The notes beneath the pieces were generated by a model. It was given only the letters and a program-made list of their open reading frames with translations. It was not told the origin of the DNA and ran no database searches. The position numbers and the translations under genes are program-made. Below are positions 17,595-27,441 of a stretch of 64,000 nt of DNA, piece by piece (the first letter of the stretch is position 1; every line of letters starts with the position of its first letter). The DNA lies in NCBI RefSeq assembly GCF_001592305.1, contig NZ_BCWR01000019.1, positions 150,924-214,923 of the forward strand, written 5' to 3'. Origin of the DNA: Hydrogenophaga taeniospiralis CCUG 15921 (GTDB lineage Bacteria; Pseudomonadota; Gammaproteobacteria; Burkholderiales; Burkholderiaceae_C).

Positions 17595-18563
17595 ATGACG
17601 CTGACCGAACTCAAATACATCGTGGCCGTGGCGCGCGAGAGGCACTTTGGCCGGGCGGCCGAGGCCTGCTACGTGTCGCAACCCACGCTCTCGGTGGCCA
17701 TCAAGAAGCTGGAAGAAGAGCTGGAGCTCAAGATCTTCGAGCGCAACGCCAGTGAAATCAGCGTGACACCGCTGGGTGAAGAAATCGTGCGCCAGGCGCA
17801 GACCGTGCTGGAGCAGGCCGCGTCGATCAAGGAGATTGCCAAGCGTGGCAAGGACCCGCTGGCCGGCCCGCTGCGCCTGGGGGTGATCTACACCATTGGC
17901 CCGTACCTGCTGCCCAACCTCGTGCGCCAGGTGATCGAGCGCACGCCGCAGATGCCGCAGATGCCGCTGATGCTGCAGGAGAACTTCACCGTCAAGCTGC
18001 TGGAGCAGCTGCGCCTGGGCGAGATCGACTGCGCGATCCTGGCCGAACCCTTCCCGGACACCAATCTGGCGATCGCCCCGCTGTACGACGAGCCCTTCCT
18101 GGCCGCGGTGCCGGTGAACCACCCGCTGGCGCGCCAGAGCTGTGTCACCTCCGAGCAGCTCAAGCGCGAGACCATGCTGCTGCTGGGCACGGGCCACTGC
18201 TTTCGCGATCACGTGCTGGAGGTGTGCCCGGAGTTCGCCCGTTTCTCCAACGACACCGAAGGCATCCGCAAGAGCTTCGAAGGCTCGTCGCTGGAAACCA
18301 TCAAGCACATGGTGGCTGCCGGCATGGGCGTGACCCTGGTGCCGCGCCTGTCCGTGCCCAGCTCGGCGCTGGACGGCGCGCCCAACGCCGGCCAGGATTT
18401 CGGTGACTCGTCCTATGTGCGCTACCTGCCGTTTGAAGGCGAGGCGCCCACGCGCCGCGTGGTGCTGGCCTGGCGGCGCAGCTTCACGCGCTACGAGGCC
18501 ATCGCCGAACTGCGCAATGCGATCTACGCCTGCGAACTGCCGGGCGTGAAACGACTGTCTTGA
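17595..18563 (+). CDS. oxyR: Hydrogen peroxide-sensing LysR regulator OxyR
   Basis: OxyR activates catalase, alkyl hydroperoxide reductase and other genes when its redox cysteines form a disulfide. The 322-residue protein has the N-terminal winged helix (FGRAAEACYVSQPTLSVAIKKLE, about 18-40). In the effector domain are the two sensor residues Cys202 (GTGHCF) and Cys211 (EVCPEF), nine apart as in E. coli Cys199/Cys208. The thresholds around GMGVTLVPRLSV are also typical. ATG 17595 gives the family start MTLTELKYI. Its 5' end was duplicated into the scar at 16197. An inverted repeat upstream suggests autoregulation. Confidence 0.95.
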   Translation: MTLTELKYIVAVARERHFGRAAEACYVSQPTLSVAIKKLEEELELKIFERNASEISVTPLGEEIVRQAQTVLEQAASIKEIAKRGKDPLAGPLRLGVIYTIGPYLLPNLVRQVIERTPQMPQMPLMLQENFTVKLLEQLRLGEIDCAILAEPFPDTNLAIAPLYDEPFLAAVPVNHPLARQSCVTSEQLKRETMLLLGTGHCFRDHVLEVCPEFARFSNDTEGIRKSFEGSSLETIKHMVAAGMGVTLVPRLSVPSSALDGAPNAGQDFGDSSYVRYLPFEGEAPTRRVVLAWRRSFTRYEAIAELRNAIYACELPGVKRLS

Positions 18564-18650
18564 CCCCCCTTGCGCCGCTTCGGATCTTCTCCCCAAGGGG
18601 GACCACACCTGCGGCACGTCCTGCGTTTGTCGAAGGGCGGTTCTGCGGTG
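18564..18650 (+). repeat. Stop-adjacent palindromic repeat, copy 3 (degenerate)
   Basis: It starts directly after the oxyR stop with C6. It has a CCCCAAGGGG hairpin near 18591-18600, while the final GGC..GCCGG block is decayed (GGGCGGTTCTGCGG). Same polarity relative to the upstream gene as the other copies. Confidence 0.6.
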
Positions 18651-18678
18651 TGCCGGATTCCCGGGCGCGCCCATCTGA

Positions 18679-19614
18679 ATGCTGAGTCCTGCTGTGTTTG
18701 ATCGTCTGAATCTCTACCTGGATCTGATCCGCTGGAACCGCCCCGCCGGCTGGCTGCTGCTGCTCTGGCCTTCGCTGTCGGCCCTCTGGGTGGCGGCAGG
18801 CGGTTTCCCGGGGCTGCACCTGCTGCTGGTGTTCGTGGCCGGCACCATCCTCATGCGCAGCGCCGGCTGCTGCGTCAACGACGTGGCCGACCGCGAGTTC
18901 GACAGACACGTCAAGCGCACCGCGCAGCGCCCGGTGACCAGCGGGCGCGTGGGCGTGAAAGAAGCGCTGGGCGTGGGCGCCGTGCTCGCTTTCGTGGCCT
19001 TCCTGCTGGTGCTCACGACCAACGTCGCCACCATCACCTGGTCGGTGCTGGGCCTGGTGCTGTCGCTGGTCTATCCCTATGCCAAGCGGTATGTGTCCAT
19101 GCCGCAGGCGGTGCTGGGCGTGGCGTTCAGCTTCGGCATTCCCATGGCGTTCGCGGCGGTGAACGGCGGTCCGGCGCTGGAGCTGTTCAGCGGCGCGGCG
19201 CCCTGGAGCGAAGCCGGCTTCTGGTCGGGCGTCTGGCACAGCGTGCCGCCCGTGGCCTGGGTGCTGATGGCGGGCAACCTGTTCTGGGTGCTGGCCTACG
19301 ACACCGAATACGCCATGGTGGACCGCGACGACGACCTGCGCATCGGCATGAAGACCTCGGCCATCACGCTGGGCGACGCCGACGTGCCGGCCGTCACCGC
19401 GTTTTACCTGGTCTTCCTGGGCATCTGGACCGCCGCGCTGTGGTCCGTGGTGAATCCCTGGGTCTGGGGCGCCATGCTGGTTGTGGCATTGACCCAGGTG
19501 GCCTGGCATTTCCACCTGATCAAGGACCGCACCCGGGACGGTTGCTTCAAGGCCTTCCGCCTCAACCACTGGTTGGGCTTCACGGTGTTCGTGGGAGTGG
19601 TGCTGGGCGTGTGA
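18679..19614 (+). CDS. ubiA: 4-hydroxybenzoate octaprenyltransferase
   Basis: UbiA attaches the polyprenyl chain to 4-hydroxybenzoate in ubiquinone synthesis, at the inner membrane. The 311-residue protein has about nine hydrophobic helices and both Asp-rich motifs: NDVADREFD (about residues 74-82, binding the prenyl diphosphate via Mg2+) and [12 protein letters not shown] (about residues 210-221). No strong ribosome binding site precedes the ATG. It follows oxyR in the same direction, separated by a decayed palindromic element, and converges on proC. The assignment to the ubiquinone rather than another UbiA-superfamily enzyme rests on the close match to both motifs. Confidence 0.95.
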   Translation: MLSPAVFDRLNLYLDLIRWNRPAGWLLLLWPSLSALWVAAGGFPGLHLLLVFVAGTILMRSAGCCVNDVADREFDRHVKRTAQRPVTSGRVGVKEALGVGAVLAFVAFLLVLTTNVATITWSVLGLVLSLVYPYAKRYVSMPQAVLGVAFSFGIPMAFAAVNGGPALELFSGAAPWSEAGFWSGVWHSVPPVAWVLMAGNLFWVLAYDTEYAMVDRDDDLRIGMKTSAITLGDADVPAVTAFYLVFLGIWTAALWSVVNPWVWGAMLVVALTQVAWHFHLIKDRTRDGCFKAFRLNHWLGFTVFVGVVLGV

Positions 19615-19668
19615 AGGCGCGTTGCGGGTGTGATCACTTTCCCGCGTGACGTGCCCCAACCCAGCATG

Positions 19669-19745
19669 CGGCGGAACCGGCTTTGCCGGGCCGCTCGCAT
19701 GGTCCCCTTGAGGGGGTGACGCGCTGAAAGCGCGGCGCGGGGGTG
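19669..19745 (-). repeat. Stop-adjacent palindromic repeat, copy 4
   Basis: Read on the minus strand it begins a few bases after the proC stop with CACCCCCG. It then contains CCCCTC/AGGGG-type hairpin sequence and ends in GGCCCGGCAAAGCCGG-TTCCGCC. It lies between the convergent ubiA and proC genes and has proC polarity. Confidence 0.7.
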
Positions 19746-19750
19746 AGCCT

Positions 19751-20578
19751 CTACTTGCCGAATTCGGCGCCGAGCTCCGCTGCGCGCTTCTGCGCCGCGA
19801 ACAGGGCGTCCGCGAATTTCGCTTTCACACCGCTCGCGTCCATTGACGTGATCGCCGCGTAGGTGGTGCCGCCCTTGGACGTGACGCGCTCGCGCAGCGT
19901 CTGCAGCGGTTCGCTGGAACGTTGTGCCAGGGTGGCCGCGCCGATGAAGGTGCCGATGGCGAGTTGCTGCGCCACCTCGGGCGCGAGGCCCATGCGGGCA
20001 CCGGCATCGCGCATGGCTTCGAGGAAATAGAACACATAGGCCGGGCCCGAGCCGGAGAGGGCGGTCACGGCGTCCAGGTCCGACTCCACGTTCACCCACA
20101 CCAGCTCGCCGGTGGTGCGCACCACGCGCTCCACCAGGGCCCGGTCGGCGTCCGACACGGCGGCGCGGGCCATCAGCCCGGTCATGCCCAGGCCGACCAG
20201 GGCGGGCGTGTTGGGCATGGCGCGCACGATGCGCTGCGTCTGCAGCCAGCCGGCCATGCTCTCGCTGGTGATGCCGGCGGCCACACTCAGGTGCAGGGCA
20301 TCGCCGAGGAAGGGTCCTGCGGCCAGCGCGGCGTCCTTGAAGGTCTGCGGCTTCACCGCCCAGACCACGAGATCGGAGGACTTCAACTCAGCACTCGCGG
20401 CGGGCAGCATGGTCATGCCCGGGAACTGTTGCGCCAGCCTGGCGCGCTGCTCGTCCCAGGGCTCGACCACCTGCAGGGCGCTGGTGGGGTGGCCCTGGCG
20501 GACCAGGCCGCCGATGATGGCGCTGGCCATGTTGCCGCCGCCGATGAAGGTGATGATGGGGTGGGTGGACGTGTTCAT
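19751..20578 (-). CDS. proC: Pyrroline-5-carboxylate reductase
   Basis: ProC reduces pyrroline-5-carboxylate to proline with NAD(P)H, the last step of proline synthesis. The 275-residue protein starts with a Rossmann dinucleotide fold (ITFIGGGNMASAIIGGL, about 9-25). It carries the C-terminal family signature around LSGSGPAYVFYFLEAM and TSKGGTTYAAI. It lies 22 bases downstream of glpK on the same strand and so is probably transcribed with glpR-glpK, an unusual arrangement for a biosynthetic gene. It may also have its own promoter inside glpK. Confidence 0.96.
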   Translation of the reverse strand: MNTSTHPIITFIGGGNMASAIIGGLVRQGHPTSALQVVEPWDEQRARLAQQFPGMTMLPAASAELKSSDLVVWAVKPQTFKDAALAAGPFLGDALHLSVAAGITSESMAGWLQTQRIVRAMPNTPALVGLGMTGLMARAAVSDADRALVERVVRTTGELVWVNVESDLDAVTALSGSGPAYVFYFLEAMRDAGARMGLAPEVAQQLAIGTFIGAATLAQRSSEPLQTLRERVTSKGGTTYAAITSMDASGVKAKFADALFAAQKRAAELGAEFGK

Positions 20579-20600
20579 GCGGCGATTGTCGCTGCGGCGG

Positions 20601-22094
20601 CTACGCCGCCGTCGTCTGCCTCACCGCGTGTTCCCACTGCGCCATCTTTTCCGCCGCCCGTTCGCGCGACAGCGTGGGGTGGAAGGTGCGCTCGGCGCGC
20701 CACTGTTTGGACAGTTCGTCCAGCCCGGCGTACAGCCCGCTGTGCAGGCCGGCCAGGTAGGCTGCGCCCAGCGCGGTGGTCTCGATCACCGCCGGGCGCA
20801 CCACCGGGATGCCCAGCAGGTCGGCCTGGAACTGCATCAGCAGGTCGTTGACGCAGGCGCCGCCGTCCACCCGCAACTCGCTCACCGGCACGCCGCCGGC
20901 CGCGATCGCGTCGCGGCTCATGGCGTCGAGCAGGGCCGCGCTCTGGAACGCGATGCTCTCCAGCGCCGCGCGTGCGATGTGGGCCATGGTGGTGCCGCGC
21001 GTCAGGCCGTTGATGCTGCCGCGCGCGTCGGCCTGCCAGTAGGGCGCGCCCAGCCCGGTGAAGGCGGGCACCAGCACCACGCCGCCTGCGTCGGGCACGC
21101 TCTCGGCCAGGGCCTGCACCTCGCTGCTGGACTCGATGGCGCGCAGCCCGTCGCGCAGCCACTGCACCACGGCGCCGCCGATGAACACGCTGCCTTCCAG
21201 TGCATACTGTGGCGCGCCGGGGGGCTGGGCCGTGGCGGTGGTGATCAGGCCGTTCTGGCTGGTCTGGAACCGTTCGCCGGTGTGCATGAGCATGAAGCAG
21301 CCGGTGCCGTAGGTGTTCTTGGCCATGCCGGCCGAGAAGCAGGCCTGGCCGAACAGGGCGCTTTGTTGGTCGCCGGCCACGCCGCCGATCGCCAGCGGCG
21401 CGCCCAGCCATTCGGCCTGGATGTCGCCGAAGTGGGCGCTGGACGGCAGGGTTTCGGGCATCAGGCTGGGCGGGATGTTGAGCAGGGCCAGCAGCTCGTC
21501 GTCCCAGCGCTGGCTGTGCACGTTGAACAGCATGGTGCGCGAGGCGTTGCTGATGTCGGTGACGTGGCGCGCGCCGCCCGTGAGCTGCCAGATCAGCCAG
21601 CTGTCGACCGTGCCGAAGGCCAGCTCGCCGCGTTCAGCCTGAGCGCGCGCGCCGGGCACGTGGTCGAGCATCCACTGGAGCTTGGTGCCGGAGAAATAGG
21701 CGTCGATGCGCAGGCCGGTCTTCTGCAACACGGTGTCGCTCAGGCCGCGCTCGCGCAGTTCGGCGCAGGCGGCTTCGGCGCGCCGGTCCTGCCAGACGAT
21801 GGCGTTGTACACCGGTGCGCCGGTGCGCCGGTTCCACAGCAGGGTGGTCTCGCGCTGGTTGGTGATGCCCACGGCGCGGATGTCGCTCGCTTTCAGGCCG
21901 GCCTGGGCCAGCGCCTCGCGGGCGGTTTCCAGCTGTGTGGTCCAGAGGTCGCGCGGGTCGTGTTCCACCCAGCCCGGCTGGGGGTAGATCTGGCGGAACT
22001 CGCGCTGCGCCATGGCCACCACGTGGCCGTCGCGGTCGAACACGATGCTGCGCGAACTGGAAGTGCCCTGGTCCAGGGCGAGCAGGTAGGTCAT
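20601..22094 (-). CDS. glpK: Glycerol kinase
   Basis: GlpK phosphorylates glycerol to sn-glycerol-3-phosphate with ATP. The 497-residue protein has the FGGY-kinase N-terminal phosphate loop [12 protein letters not shown]. The glycerol-binding WQDRR segment and the C-terminal [21 protein letters not shown] signature are also present. ATG 22094 is the standard family start; an upstream in-frame extension overlaps glpR and is not conserved. It follows glpR by 26 bases in the same direction, so regulator and kinase form one unit opposed to the transporter operon. Confidence 0.97.
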   Translation of the reverse strand: MTYLLALDQGTSSSRSIVFDRDGHVVAMAQREFRQIYPQPGWVEHDPRDLWTTQLETAREALAQAGLKASDIRAVGITNQRETTLLWNRRTGAPVYNAIVWQDRRAEAACAELRERGLSDTVLQKTGLRIDAYFSGTKLQWMLDHVPGARAQAERGELAFGTVDSWLIWQLTGGARHVTDISNASRTMLFNVHSQRWDDELLALLNIPPSLMPETLPSSAHFGDIQAEWLGAPLAIGGVAGDQQSALFGQACFSAGMAKNTYGTGCFMLMHTGERFQTSQNGLITTATAQPPGAPQYALEGSVFIGGAVVQWLRDGLRAIESSSEVQALAESVPDAGGVVLVPAFTGLGAPYWQADARGSINGLTRGTTMAHIARAALESIAFQSAALLDAMSRDAIAAGGVPVSELRVDGGACVNDLLMQFQADLLGIPVVRPAVIETTALGAAYLAGLHSGLYAGLDELSKQWRAERTFHPTLSRERAAEKMAQWEHAVRQTTAA

Positions 22095-22120
22095 GGCTTG
22101 TCTCGAAAAGGTTGTGGGGA

Positions 22121-22903
22121 TCAGGCGGGGTCGTCCGAACGGTCGGCCACCACGCATTCGACGTGGCCCTGCGCCATCAGTTCGCCGAAGGGTGGGGGCG
22201 GCGGCGCGTCGGTGAACATCACGTCGATCTCGTCGAGCCGCGCCAGTTCCACCATGGCGGGCCGGTTGAACTTGCTGTGGTCGGCGGCGAGCCAGACCTC
22301 GCGCGACTGCTCAACGATGGTGCGCGCCACCTTCACCTCGCGGTAGTCGAAGTCGCGCAGCGTGCCGTCGGACTCGATGCCGCTGATGCCGATCAGGCCG
22401 ATGTCCACCTTGAACTGGCGCATGAAGTCCACCGTGGCCTCGCCCACGATGCCCTGGTCGGCGCCGCGCACCAGGCCGCCGGCCACGATCACCTCGCAGT
22501 CGGGGTTGGTGCTCATCAGCGCGGCGATGTGCAGGTTGTTGGTGATCACGCGCAGGCCGCGGTGGCGCAGCAGCTCGTGGCCCACCGCCTCGATCGTGGT
22601 GCCGATGTTCAGGATCAGCGAACAGCCGTTGGGCACCCGCTGCGCGATGGCCCGCGCGATGGCGCGCTTGGCGTCGGACTGCATGGCCTGGCGCTGCCGG
22701 TAGGCGATGTTTTCGGTGGTCGAACTCGGCAGGCGCACGCCGCCATGAAAACGCGAAAGCAGGCCGGCCTCGGCGAGGCGCTGCACGTCGCGGCGCACGG
22801 TCTGCAGCGTCACACCAAAGCGTTCGGCCAGGGCTTCGATGGTCTGCGGGCCGCGGGCGCGCACGTCTTCGAGCAGCTGGGTGTGTCGGGGCGCGAGGTT
22901 CAT
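22121..22903 (-). CDS. glpR: DeoR-family glycerol-3-phosphate regulon repressor
   Basis: The 260-residue DeoR-type repressor has a winged helix at the N-terminus (about 5-58; [19 protein letters not shown] is the recognition region) and a phosphosugar-isomerase-like effector domain ([24 protein letters not shown]). GlpR repressors release DNA when glycerol-3-phosphate binds. It is divergent from the glpSTPQV operon, so the 156-base intergenic region should contain its operators for both directions. Specificity for glycerol-3-phosphate is inferred from its position next to glpK and the transporter. Confidence 0.9.
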   Translation of the reverse strand: MNLAPRHTQLLEDVRARGPQTIEALAERFGVTLQTVRRDVQRLAEAGLLSRFHGGVRLPSSTTENIAYRQRQAMQSDAKRAIARAIAQRVPNGCSLILNIGTTIEAVGHELLRHRGLRVITNNLHIAALMSTNPDCEVIVAGGLVRGADQGIVGEATVDFMRQFKVDIGLIGISGIESDGTLRDFDYREVKVARTIVEQSREVWLAADHSKFNRPAMVELARLDEIDVMFTDAPPPPPFGELMAQGHVECVVADRSDDPA

Positions 22904-23059
22904 GCGGACGGATTCTTGAAACAGGACAACCCGAACATAACGGAAAAAATATTTTTGCTCTTAAGGGTAAATACCGAATAAAAAAGAACATAAACGAACA
23001 ATAGAATCGCCGAAACGAAAACGCCCGACCCGGGTGACTGGCCTTCTTCTGGACCTGAA
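22904..23059. promoter_or_regulatory. Divergent glpR/glpS regulatory region with repeated GAACATAA sites
   Basis: This AT-rich interval stands out in a GC-rich genome. GAACATAA occurs at 22933-22940 and 22986-22993, 53 bases apart, which is close to five helical turns. A related CGAACAATAG is at 22995. These are candidate GlpR half-sites that could allow looping across both promoters. No unambiguous -35/-10 pair was found. Confidence 0.5.
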
Positions 23060-24138
23060 ATGCAGCTCTCTCTGGAATACGTGGGGAAAACGGTCGGACC
23101 ATCGGTCCACCTCTATCCCCAGAGCCTGACCCCGGTGCCCGGCGCGGTCACGGTCTTGCTGGGCGCGACCCAGGCCGGCAAGACCAGCTTGATGCGCCTC
23201 ATGGCCGGGCTGGACGTGCCCAGCACCGGCCGGGTGCTGGTGGACGGCGTTGACGTGACCGGTGTGCCAGTGCGCGAACGCAACGTGGCCATGGTCTACC
23301 AGCAGTTCATCAACTACCCCTCGATGACGGTGGCCGACAACATCGCCTCGCCGCTGAAACTGCGCGGCCTGCCGCGCGCCGCGATCGACTCCCAGGTGCG
23401 GCAGCTCGCCGAGCGTCTGCACATCGACATCTTTCTGGACCGCCTGCCGGCCGAGCTCTCCGGTGGCCAGCAGCAGCGCGTGGCGCTGGCCCGCGCCCTG
23501 GCCAAGAACGCGCCCCTGATGCTGCTGGACGAGCCGCTGGTGAACCTGGACTACAAGCTGCGCGAAGAGCTGCGCGAGGAACTGACCCAGCTCTTCGCGG
23601 CCGGCGACTCCACCGTGGTCTACGCCACCACCGAGCCCGGCGAAGCGCTGCTGCTGGGTGGCTACACGGCGGTGATGGACGCGGGCGAGCTGCTGCAATA
23701 CGGGCCGACCGCCGAGGTCTTTCATGTCCCCAAATCGATCCGCGTGGCGCGAGCCTTCAGCGACCCGCCGATGAACCTGCTGGCGGCCGAGGCGGTGGAC
23801 GGTGGCGTGCAGCTGGGTGGCGGGCCGCGCCTGGCCGTGAACCTGCCCGAGCGCGCCACCCGCGCGCTGACGGTGGGCGTGCGCGCCAGCGCCCTGCGGG
23901 TGCATCCGCGCGAGGGCGATGTGACTCTGCCCGGCACCGTGGAGCTGGCCGAAATCTCGGGTTCCGACACCTTTGTGCACGTGCACGCCGGTGTGGGCGA
24001 GGTGGTGGCCCAGCTCACCGGCGTGCACGACTTTGAACTCGGCAGCGCCATCACCCTGCACCTGAACCCGGCGCAAGTCTATGTGTTCGACCAGGCGGGC
24101 GACCTGCTGGTCGCGCCCGAGCGCAAGGGAGCATCTCA

Positions 24139-24142
<4 letters not shown>
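23060..24142 (+). CDS. glpS: Glycerol ABC transporter ATP-binding protein GlpS
   Basis: This is one of two ATPases of the glycerol importer known from rhizobia (glpSTPQV). The 360-residue protein has Walker A GATQAGKT (residues 35-42) with Gln replacing the usual Ser/Gly position. It has the Q-loop VYQQF, an intact signature LSGGQQQR, Walker B LMLLDEP and a C-terminal TOBE-like regulatory domain (about 240-360). It is the first gene of the rightward operon; the ribosome binding site before ATG 23060 is weak. The stop overlaps the next start by four bases. Confidence 0.9.
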
Positions 24143-25205
<1,063 letters not shown>

Positions 25206-25209
<4 letters not shown>

Positions 25210-26099
25210 GCGTGACCACCAAACCCGTGAACCAGAAAGCCTGGTTCCTGATCCTGCCGGTCTTCATCTGCGTGGCCTTCTCGGCCATCCTGCCGCTGAT
25301 GACGGTGGTGAACTACTCGGTGCAGGACATCATCTCGCCCGAGCGGCGCGTCTTCGTCGGCACCGAATGGTTCGCCGCCGTGATGCGCGACGAAGACCTG
25401 CACGCCGCGCTCTGGAACCAGCTGAAGTTCTCGGGCGCCGTGCTGCTGGTGGAGATACCGCTGGGCATCGCGCTGGCGCTGTCCATGCCGGCCGCGGGCT
25501 GGAAGGCCTCGGCCACGCTGGTGATCGTGGCGCTGTCGCTGCTGATTCCCTGGAACGTGGTCGGCACCATCTGGCAGATCTTCGGCCGCGCCGACATAGG
25601 CCTGATGGGCGCCACCCTGCAGCGGCTGGGCATCGAATACAGCTACACCGGCGACGCGCTGCACGCCTGGTTGACCGTGCTGCTGATGGACATCTGGCAC
25701 TGGACGCCGCTGGTGGCGCTGCTGGCCTACGCCGGCCTGCGCAGCATCCCCGACGCCTACTACCAGGCCGCGCGCATCGACGGTGCCAGCAAGTTCGCGG
25801 TGTTCCGCTACATCCAGCTGCCCAAGATGCGCGGCGTGCTGATGATTGCGGTGCTGCTGCGCTTCATGGACTCTTTCATGATTTACACCGAGCCCTTCGT
25901 GCTCACCGGTGGCGGCCCCGGCAACGCCACCACCTTCCTCAGCCAGTACCTGACGCAGAAGGCGGTCGGCCAGTTCGACCTCGGCCCGGCGGCGGCGTTC
26001 TCGCTGATCTATTTCCTCATCATCCTGCTGTTCTGCTTCGTGCTCTACAACTGGATGCAACGCCTGGGACAAACCGAGAAGGAGGGCGGTCATGCATGA
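25206..26099 (+). CDS. glpP: Glycerol ABC transporter permease GlpP
   Basis: The 297-residue inner-membrane permease of the MalF/UgpA type has six hydrophobic segments and the EAA loop DAYYQAARIDGASKFAVF, which docks onto an ATPase. ATG 25206 overlaps the glpT stop. It pairs with GlpQ to form the translocation pore. It has no large periplasmic extension, so it is at the short end for MalF-like subunits. The substrate is assigned from operon context (glpK, glpD, glpR) rather than from the sequence alone. Confidence 0.9.
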
Positions 26100-26904
26100 G
26101 CGTCGATTGAAGAAACGCACGATCTTCCTGATCGCCTACCTGGTCTTCGCCCTGTTGCCCATCTACTGGATGGTCAACATGAGCTTCAAGACCAACCAGG
26201 AAATCCTCTCCAGCTTCAGCCTGCTGCCGCAGGCCTTCACCTGGGACAACTACAAGACCATCTTCACCGACGAGTCCTGGTACTCGGGCTACATCAACAG
26301 CCTGATCTACGTGGCGATCAACACCACGATCTCCCTCACGGTGGCGCTGCCCGCGGCCTATGCCTTCAGTCGCTACAGCTTCCTGGGCGACAAGCACGTG
26401 TTCTTCTGGCTGCTGACCAACCGCATGACGCCGCCCGCGGTGTTCCTGCTGCCGTTCTTCCAGCTCTACACCACGGTCGGCCTGATGGACACCCACCTGG
26501 CCGTGGCGCTGGCCCACCTGCTGTTCAACGTGCCGCTGGCGGTGTGGATTCTCGAAGGCTTCATGAGCGGCATCCCGCGCGAGATCGACGAGACCGCCTA
26601 CATCGACGGCTACAGCTTCCCGCGCTTCTTCCTCACCATCTTCCTGCCGCTGATCAAGGCAGGGGTGGGCGTGGCAGCCTTCTTCTGCTTCATGTTCAGC
26701 TGGGTCGAACTGCTGCTCGCCCGCACGCTCACCAGCGTCAACGCCAAACCCATCGTGGCCACGATGACCCGGACCGTGAGCGCGAGCGGCATGGACTGGG
26801 CCACGCTGGCCGCCGCAGGGGTGCTGACGATCGTGCCCGGCGCGATCGTGATCTGGTTCGTGCGCCACTACATAGCCAAAGGCTTCGCCATGGGACGGGT
26901 ATGA
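26092..26904 (+). CDS. glpQ: Glycerol ABC transporter permease GlpQ
   Basis: The 270-residue MalG/UgpE-type permease has six helices and an EAA loop around IPREIDETAYIDGYSFPRFF. A basic N-terminal tail precedes the first helix. It overlaps glpP by eight bases, consistent with translational coupling. A palindromic repeat follows its stop directly, then the DUF2160 gene. The symbol is shared with the unrelated glycerophosphodiesterase of E. coli and is used here in the glpSTPQV sense. Confidence 0.9.
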   Translation: MHERRLKKRTIFLIAYLVFALLPIYWMVNMSFKTNQEILSSFSLLPQAFTWDNYKTIFTDESWYSGYINSLIYVAINTTISLTVALPAAYAFSRYSFLGDKHVFFWLLTNRMTPPAVFLLPFFQLYTTVGLMDTHLAVALAHLLFNVPLAVWILEGFMSGIPREIDETAYIDGYSFPRFFLTIFLPLIKAGVGVAAFFCFMFSWVELLLARTLTSVNAKPIVATMTRTVSASGMDWATLAAAGVLTIVPGAIVIWFVRHYIAKGFAMGRV

Positions 26905-26980
26905 GAACCCCCCGCGCGCCCATGGCGCTACCCCCCAAGGGGCGCCGCTGGCGGCCCGGCAAAGCCGGTTCCGCGGCGGC
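26905..26980 (+). repeat. Stop-adjacent palindromic repeat, copy 5
   Basis: It starts after the glpQ stop with ACCCCCCGCGCGCC, then CCCCCCAAGGGGCGCCGC, and ends in GGCCCGGCAAAGCCGG-TTCCGCGG. Unusually it lies inside an operon (glpQ to the DUF2160 gene), so if it terminates transcription it would lower expression of the genes beyond. Confidence 0.7.
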
Positions 26981-27024
26981 CTGGGTTGGGCGGCACTTCG
27001 CTCGCAACAAATTGGAGATATCGC

Positions 27025-27333
27025 ATGTTTGAGTGGATGGCGTGGACCACGCCCGTGGCCATATTTTTCACCTGCATCGTGCTGATGCTCGTCGGCATGA
27101 CGGTGTGGGAACTCAAGTCGCCCACGACGATGCGCAAGGGCTTTCTGCCCATGGCCACCACGCGCGGTGACCGCCTGTTCATCGGGCTGCTCGGGGCGGC
27201 CTACATCAACCTCGCCTTCGTCGGCTTGGCCGGGTGGCTCACCGAGTGGATGTCGCTGGAGCAGGAGCCCAGCATCTGGATCTCGTTCGTGGTGTCCATG
27301 GTCTGGCTGGTCTGGACCCTGCGCAAGGGCTGA
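27025..27333 (+). CDS. DUF2160 small membrane protein of the glycerol transporter operon
   Basis: This 102-residue protein has three predicted membrane helices. It matches the DUF2160 proteins that regularly accompany glpSTPQV operons. ATG 27025 has GGAGA seven bases upstream; a longer frame starts inside the palindromic repeat and was rejected. The sequence shows a KSPTTMRKGFLPMATTRGDRLFIG loop between helices 1 and 2. Its molecular role in glycerol import is not established; constant synteny suggests an accessory subunit or assembly factor. Confidence 0.85.
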   Translation: MFEWMAWTTPVAIFFTCIVLMLVGMTVWELKSPTTMRKGFLPMATTRGDRLFIGLLGAAYINLAFVGLAGWLTEWMSLEQEPSIWISFVVSMVWLVWTLRKG

Positions 27334-27441
27334 ACCCGATCTGGGATCGTTTTTCCTTTCCGTTGAATTCGGCCCATTGCTTCCCCGGGGCCGAGCCGTT
27401 CAGCGTCAACACCGGGGAAGCACATTGCTAGAGGAGACAAC

